Source: Odontesthes bonariensis
Taxonomy: Eukaryota > Chordata > Actinopteri > Atheriniformes > Atherinopsidae
Direction of reading: 5' to 3'
NCBI RefSeq assembly: GCF_027942865.1
Contig: NC_134510.1
Location: forward strand, 31,018,163-31,082,162
Length of the DNA stretch: 64,000 bases
The translations under genes were made by a program, and so were the position numbers. The notes beneath the pieces are model-generated. The model worked only from the letters and a program-made list of their open reading frames with translations, made no database searches and was not told where the DNA came from. Shown here one piece after another: positions 58,158 through 64,000 of the stretch. The first letter of the stretch is position 1. Each line of letters begins with the position of its first letter.

Positions 58158-58800
58158 CCTCTTCCATATGTGACTTTGAAACAAAGAATGAAGCTACTGA
58201 GCGTAAAGTGCAGCGAGTGATTTCCCCCCCTCAGCTGTCTGGGGAGCAGGTTTGGTTGGAGATCTGCCTCAGGGGCTCATTCTGCACCTGAACTCATGAA
58301 CCTGTGAATAATGGTGCAGAGGTACAGCGATGCGGGGTCTCAGGCAGGCATGATCAAATATTGAGGGGGAAGCTGTTGCATACAGAGGGATAGCAGCAGA
58401 AGTTCAACAGCAGCAGACCAGAGAAGGAAACTTTACTCACCAGCCTGCACGTTGGCTGGCTGTTACAGGGAGGTTTCATCTCACTGAGCAAGACCTCCCC
58501 CTGCTGGTCACAGTCCAGAATTACAGGACTGATGAACGCTACACAAAAATACACTACAGCAAAAGTGGACACAATAATAGGAACACCTGCACGTCTTGAT
58601 AAATTGCAGTCTAACAGTCCAGCAACAAGTGCACTTTAGTTGGATTGTCAGTGGGGTATGTGGGGTTAAATTACTTTGTTTTGTCAGCTCTTCCTATTAA
58701 TATGTCCACAGCCTTGTTTTCTGTTTGTACATAAGACAGAATGTGCATTACATTTTTGAGATTATTTATTATTTGAAAATTTGTATGGGTTTAATTTACA

Positions 58801-58806
58801 AATAAA
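58801..58806 (+). terminator. Probable phldb3 polyadenylation signal
   Basis: AATAAA 644 bases after the phldb3 stop codon, in a 3' UTR without other features. Confidence 0.5.
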
Positions 58807-59799
58807 TGAAGATGTACTCTTATCAGTGCACTATTAAATGTTTATTAATATAAACTTTGCTCTTCTCTCCTTTTTATTCGCAAAATTTTATCAGCAAGAC
58901 ACATCAAATTATAACTGTAGCAAAAGGTGTTTGAGAAATAACTGAAATCAAAGATGTTAGTTTTTTAAAATGTATTTTTCACTAGTTTGCAACGGTTAAT
59001 GCTTTTAATATTATGAATACAATATGAAGTGAGGCTAGGGTCTCACTGTTAGGTTTGTTGTCCCTGTGTTCCACGTTTTTGTTTGGGAGCTTCAGTTTCT
59101 TCAATCCAAAGACATGCACGTTTGATTTATTGTTCATTCTAAACTGGCTTTAAATGTGACTGTGTCTTTTTGTTAGCCTGTTAGCCTAATGACCCACTGC
59201 CTCTTGTCCAGTAAGCACATTGTAAAAAATTTAATAAAATAAAAAGAAATTATGGTGTTAGTCCAGAATTTTAGAATGCATGTGAACATATTCGCTCTAG
59301 CAGTCAAATACCCAGATAGTGCAGCTGAGGGTAAAAAAAACAACAACTCCTACATGTGAACACTCAATTAGACTCAAGCTGGCTAAAAGATGAAGCCAGT
59401 AACAGCAGAAAGTAATTATGAAGCGTAATGTGTATCTTACTAAAAGGTGATTTATAAATATACAGCACTTACAAAATATAGGTAATTTCCTGTTGTTTTA
59501 CGGTTCTTGCTGACACTGATGGAATATTCTATATACTGTATGGAATATATTTCGGAATGATCTATCTTAACCTCAGACACTAAGCATCAATTGCCTGTTT
59601 ACTGTTTTAGCTACCTCCTTTCCACTGTTTAACAGCAGTATAATTAACTATGTTCTTCAGAAAAACTTATATCAGTCTTATTTTAAAAAAGAAAAAAAAA
59701 GTAGCAATCTTGAAGCATGACCTGCGTCCTGGAAAATTTAATTGTAAATATTTTGGTTATGAACTTCATACTTCCACATTTCTGGGCTGCTTTTAGTGT
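58807..59799. other. Intergenic, with a degenerate SINE-like repeat
   Basis: 59040-59215 is a worn copy of the family at 7081-7360 ('caatccaaagacatgcacgt', then 'tgttagcctaatgaccc'). Nothing else is recognised. Confidence 0.55.
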
Positions 59800-60142
59800 T
59801 TATCCATGTCAGTATGGCATGGTTGTTGGTGCCACACGGGCTGGTCTGAGTGTTTCAGAAACTGCTGATCTGCTGGGATTTTCACCCACAACCATCTCCA
59901 GGGTTTACAGAGAATGGTCAGAAAAAGAGAAAATATCCAGTGAGCGGCAGTTGTGTGGACGAAAATACCTCATTGATGTGAGAGGTCAAAGGAGAATGGG
60001 CCGACTGGTTCGAGATGATAGGAAGGCAAAATTGGACAATAGAAGATTGGAAAGACGTTGCCTGGTCGAATTAGTGGTGTAAACTGAACAGAACAGAATA
60101 TCCACTAGCACGTTGAAATTAAATTTCCTAACGCGTTAAGGG

Positions 60143-60186
<44 letters not shown>

Positions 60187-60568
60187 ATGTGTATGTATGT
60201 ATAGCCTATATCCCTTTTTGACCACAGTGTACCCATCTTTTGATGGCTACTCCCAGCAGGATAATGCACCATGTCACAAAGCTCATATGATCTCAAACTG
60301 GTTTCTTGAACATGACAATGAGTTCACGGTACTCCAATGGCCTCCACAGTCACCGGATCTCAATCCAATAGAGCACCTTTGGGATGTGGTGGAACGGGAG
60401 ATTCGCATCAAAGATGTGCAGCAACTGTGTGATGCTATCATGTCAATATGGACCGAAATCCATGTTTCCAACATCTTGCTGAAAGTATGCAACGAAGAAT
60501 TAATGCAGTTCTGAAAGCAAAAGCTTTTACTTGCAAGGTGTACCTAATAAAGTGGCCAGTGAGTGTAC
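59800..60568 (+). mobile_element. Internally deleted Tc1-like transposon
   Basis: The N-terminal helix-turn-helix part reads GLSVSETADLLGFSPTTISR, then VYREWSEKEKISSERQLCGR and VRGQRRMGRLVRDDRKA. It then jumps to KLDNRRLERRC, skipping sequence present in full-length relatives. After a TA/TG microsatellite the C-terminal part reads GYSQQDNAPCHKAHMISNW and QWPPQSPDLNPIEHLWDVVE, containing the second Asp and the final Glu of the DDE triad. The right end 'cctaataaagtggccagtga' is the family's terminus. The first catalytic Asp lies in deleted sequence. This is a different family from the CACCAATCAGCC copies. Confidence 0.88.
60143..60200. repeat. (TA)n/(TG)n microsatellite inside the Tc1-like copy
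   Basis: About 17 TA units followed by TG and TATG units, between the two surviving transposase segments. Confidence 0.9.
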
Positions 60569-61878
60569 ATGCAATGTAAATACAGCAGAAGGACACTCTC
60601 CAAACTCTATCAGTAATTAAGTGTTTTGGTCAACATTACTCACAAAAATAATTTCACATCTTTGATTTGCTATGGAATTCTGCTTTGGGTTAAGGCGGTG
60701 TGATTCCCTTTGGAAAACAGCTGAAGTGTTGAGAGAGTATCAAAACCCTGTTGTGTTGCTGAGGGCCACTCCCCAAACACGCATCTCACAGCAGCAGTGT
60801 GTGTGGCATCCAGACACAGCATCAGTCTGATATGACTCACTTGTTGGATTAGGAGCCCTGACCCTTCAATGCTGGTAAAACTCTCACTTGCTTCTTCATT
60901 AAATCATATCAAATCGGTTCTCAGTAGGAACTTTGGTTTTGAAATTAGGCTTAAGAGTTGTATGTTGAAACTTCAAAGTTATTTTTTTGTTATTGCTAGA
61001 AAAGAAAGACACTATATGCTGAGCATCACGGTTGGCTTTAAGGTAAGACTTAACCCATCGACTAAAATGACTGCTGTAAAAAATGATCACAACTCTGGTA
61101 TCAAATTTAATTTAGAAATAAGTTGTACTTACTGTACATAGTAAAAATAATGTTGTTTTATGTCGCAAACTTGCAAGTGCCATAAGTATGATATAGTTTG
61201 AAATACTTGTACTGCATTTTTGGATTTTCAGGAAATTCATGAGATTTTCCTAACTTTCCAGATCTTAATCAAGTAAATTCCAATTTCAGTTCTTTATGTA
61301 AAGCCATCTTTTTTTTTTCAAAACTCTTTTGTGACAAAGGACAAGGAGACGTTGGGCTCATTAGAACATCTTAATTACATTATTGCAATTATATAAACAG
61401 TCAACATTTTAATGCATGTTGTTGATTTCCTTATCTACTGAGTTTTACTTCTCACCATAGGTGTCACTTTTAATTTTTGGAAGTTAAACTTTTGAACTTT
61501 TTAGCATTTAGACTACAGTTGTAATATTATCACATTTTTAAGTTGATGCATTAATGCCAAAATAACAATTTTAGAAATGTGTCTAATTTTCCATCTGGTA
61601 GTTTGTTGAATTTAGCATGAATAATGATTCCACGTAAATAAAACTTTTTTGGTTCTATTTTACTTTTAAAAGCATATTATTTCAATGCATTTCAGATATT
61701 TTAAAAACTTAAAAACAAAACAAAAAAAACAATCAATATTCAGTAAAAGAAAAAGTAAGCAATTTCCAAGAAAAATGCTTTTAGTTTGTATGTCAGATTA
61801 AAAAGACATATATATATATCACATTAAATATAAATTAGTTTTTTTGTTAGATGAATGTACGTCTTTCTTTGTGTGCAG
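60569..61878. other. Intergenic, upstream of the Siglec-like gene
   Basis: AT-rich with no coding signal. It ends at an acceptor (TTTGTGTGCAG, 61878) that would start the 5' UTR part of the signal-peptide exon. Confidence 0.5.
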
Positions 61879-61914
61879 TACCTCCCTCTAGGATCAATAA
61901 CGTGACAGAAAAGA

Positions 61915-62950
61915 ATGACAGCTGCTGTAAAGATTCTCTTAATATGCTGTTTACTTCAAGGTAAGCTGCCTCACATTCAAATTAGTTTTTAATTATTCAG
62001 ATGTGCTCACAGTAAAGCCACATGTAAAGTTGGATTGCAGTTTTCATTTTAGTACCTGTGGAGAGTCTCTGCCTCTCTGCCTCCATGAAATACATTTTCT
62101 CTCCAAGTTTGTTTTTATTACTTTGAATACAGTTTGTGACACTGATAGTTGTTGGAATGCTTATTTTGTTGCTGCCATGGTTTCACCACAGGTAGCTTAT
62201 GCCAGCAGTGGGCAGCCTTCATGCCTCAGACAGTAGAGGGACTGAGTGGATCCTGCGTGGTCATCCCCTGCAGTTTCAGCCTGCCCTCAGAATGGGAACA
62301 ACACCTGGATGATTCATGTAAAGCCATATGGAAGAGAGGCAGCTGGAGCCGAATGCAGGTGTTTGATTCCAGCCTCACTGGACAGAGTGTGAGCTTAAAC
62401 ATCATGCAGGGAAACTTGACTGGGGTCCTGCGTGATAAAGACTGCACCACCATCTTCCACAACCTGCCATCAAACCATTATGACAACTATTACTTCAGAC
62501 TGCAGTGTGACAACTTGCTGAAGTTTAATTTTCAAACAAGTGTCCGGATCTCCTCTCAAGGTTTCTTATGTTCCGTTACCTTTGAACATGTGGCCCATGT
62601 CTTTAAGTATCTTTGACTTACTTATGCAAATTCATTTTTGTTTTACTTTTCAGATTCCCTTCCTCGACCTACTCTTACTCCATCCAGGCTGGAGGTAGAA
62701 GAAGGGACTCTAGTGACACTGAGCTGCTCAGCTGTTGCTCCCTGTCCTGTTCTTCTCCCAGTTTTGACATGGACACCCATTATAGGTGACATAGAGGAGA
62801 ACATGGAGGCAAAACCTGTGACTTCTGTCATGAACTTCAATGCCTCTTACCTTGACAATGGACTCAAGTTCTCGTGCACCATTCTCTACAACCGACAAGC
62901 AGGGAACAGTGACCTTATTTATGAAAAAAGTTTGACTCTCCGTGTTTTTT
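61915..62950 (+). CDS. Siglec-like (MAG/CD22-type) immunoglobulin receptor, 5' part
   Basis: Predicted cell-surface lectin-type Ig receptor. Exons: 61915-61960 (signal peptide [16 protein letters not shown]), 62192-62560 and 62654-62950, all in phase 1 as in Ig genes, with an onward donor TTTT|GTGAGT. The V-set domain (residues about 17-138) has the Siglec-style CVVIPCSF B-strand, and Arg118 in YYFRLQC sits where Siglecs carry the sialic-acid-binding arginine of strand F. Extra cysteines at 19, 58, 100 and 121 suggest the unusual disulfides of Siglec V-sets. The second domain (about 139-237) is C2-type with LVTLSCSA, then LKFSCTI, and an interdomain cysteine in VAPCPV. No further Ig, membrane or ITIM exon is seen in the last kilobase, so the gene continues outside or is truncated. 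Which Siglec it matches cannot be settled. Confidence 0.8.
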
Positions 62951-64000
62951 GTGAGTATGTTTCTGGTGTTTCCATGTAATTTACTTATATTGTGTGTCAG
63001 GTAACATGTTGTCTATTTTTATATTTGTTAAAAAATAAAGAATCTCTTAGAAGTGACAAAGCTAGTTGCAGGCTGGCAGTGGAAAGACTATCAGCACTTC
63101 TAAAGCTCTATATTTACATTCTATTACAAAACTCTGAGGTTTAACCCATTAACAGTAACCTGGAAAATAGAAATAAAGAAAAATAAGTTGCTTCTGTTGA
63201 ATGGCAGCACAACCACCCAGCTGAAACCTTAAGTGAAAGTTAAAGTATAACAGCAGAAAATATCTATGACTACAAAAATAGAAAATAAAAAATCTATATC
63301 TTTCAGTTAATATCTAATTGCTTAAGGAATTGTTAACCTCTATATTATCGTTCCAAGGTTAATCAATAAGAAGAATTTGGGTTTGAAGGTACACATTTGA
63401 GAATCAGGGAATCATATGTATTACATAATGTAAGAACAGGCAACCATGCATGAATCAACCTTGACAAAGAAGCAAAAACATGATGAGGCAAAGCTATTTT
63501 GGAACAGGCAAAGGCAGGAAAGAAAATAAGAATTAGTGTGACTTTTTCTTGATGGAAATGACTGATGAAGAGCAAAGATCTTTGGAGTGACACCAAAGTT
63601 TCTTGCTTTCACCTCTACATGTAGCTTAGCCTACCAATATGGATACATTGTGTTGCTTGTTACTGGGTGAACAGCATTTAAGATGGTTGCTACCTCCAAC
63701 TTGACTGCAATACTTCTGTAATTGTTACACACTGTTCAATTTAGAAAGTTCCATAATCACAAAACACTTAAAAGACACTAGATAAGCAGGATTTAACACC
63801 CCCATTTATGTTGCAAACAAGTCTGTAAGCCACAATATGAAAAGTAAACTTAACTCAGAGTTTGGGAAGATAAAGGACAATTAAAATGGACTAAATGGTG
63901 ATTGTTAAAGTCCAGAGAATGCAACCAAAGCCAAACCTGAGGAGCCCTGGAAGCAAAATAGTTGTGAAACCCCACCAGCCTCACCAGAAAACACTTGTTC
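62951..64000 (+). other. Intron or flank of the Siglec-like gene, no exon seen
   Basis: No Ig, transmembrane or cytoplasmic exon is recognisable to the end of the window. Confidence 0.5.

Overview
The window is animal nuclear DNA, almost certainly from a percomorph-type teleost fish. It holds spliced genes with clean GT/AG junctions in matching phase, AT-rich introns, and a typical teleost transposon load: several Tc1-like families, PIF/Harbinger, hAT, piggyBac-like, a tRNA-derived SINE, an RTE-like LINE tail, and TA/TG microsatellites. Nothing prokaryotic is present.

Four genes, all on the + strand, can be read. (1) 3991-15752: a type II transmembrane serine protease (TMPRSS-like). It has a long Ser/Thr-rich cytoplasmic N-terminus, one membrane segment, a very short stem and a complete trypsin-like domain. 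(2) 17199-21150: ethe1, the mitochondrial persulfide dioxygenase, 7 exons and 295 residues, with all iron ligands present. (3) 36399-58157: a PHLDB-family gene, best fit phldb3, read as 14 coding exons and about 618 residues (coiled coils plus a C-terminal PH domain, no FHA domain). It has a CpG-rich non-coding first exon near 25.4-25.9 kb and a possible internal promoter at about 51.0-51.24 kb. (4) 61915-62950: the 5' part of a Siglec-like (MAG/CD22 type) immunoglobulin receptor: signal peptide, V-set domain with the sialic-acid-type arginine, and a second Ig domain. It runs out of the window or is truncated. ETHE1 and PHLDB3 are also neighbours on human 19q13, which supports the naming.

The genes do not form a pathway. 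What links them is conserved neighbourhood. The space between exons is mostly transposon debris, and this is where the less ordinary observations lie. Two insertions of nearly equal length (531 and 534 bp, at 19701-20231 and 40518-41051) share the terminal sequence TAGCCTGG...CAGGCTA, and each has its own perfect 9-bp target duplication. One carries a fragment of a RecQ-like helicase cut off at the Walker A motif. Other insertions with readable duplications are a Harbinger element (38411-39662, AAT), a second Harbinger relative with an open 104-codon frame (50012-50685, TGA), a hAT element (43992-45347, GCGTAAAG) that has itself been invaded by a piggyBac-like element, a SINE (8248-8461, 15 bp) and a short repeat tail (36642-36732, 15 bp).

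All gene models come from reading the sequence by eye, with no transcript support. Exon edges are inferred from splice consensus and frame continuity.
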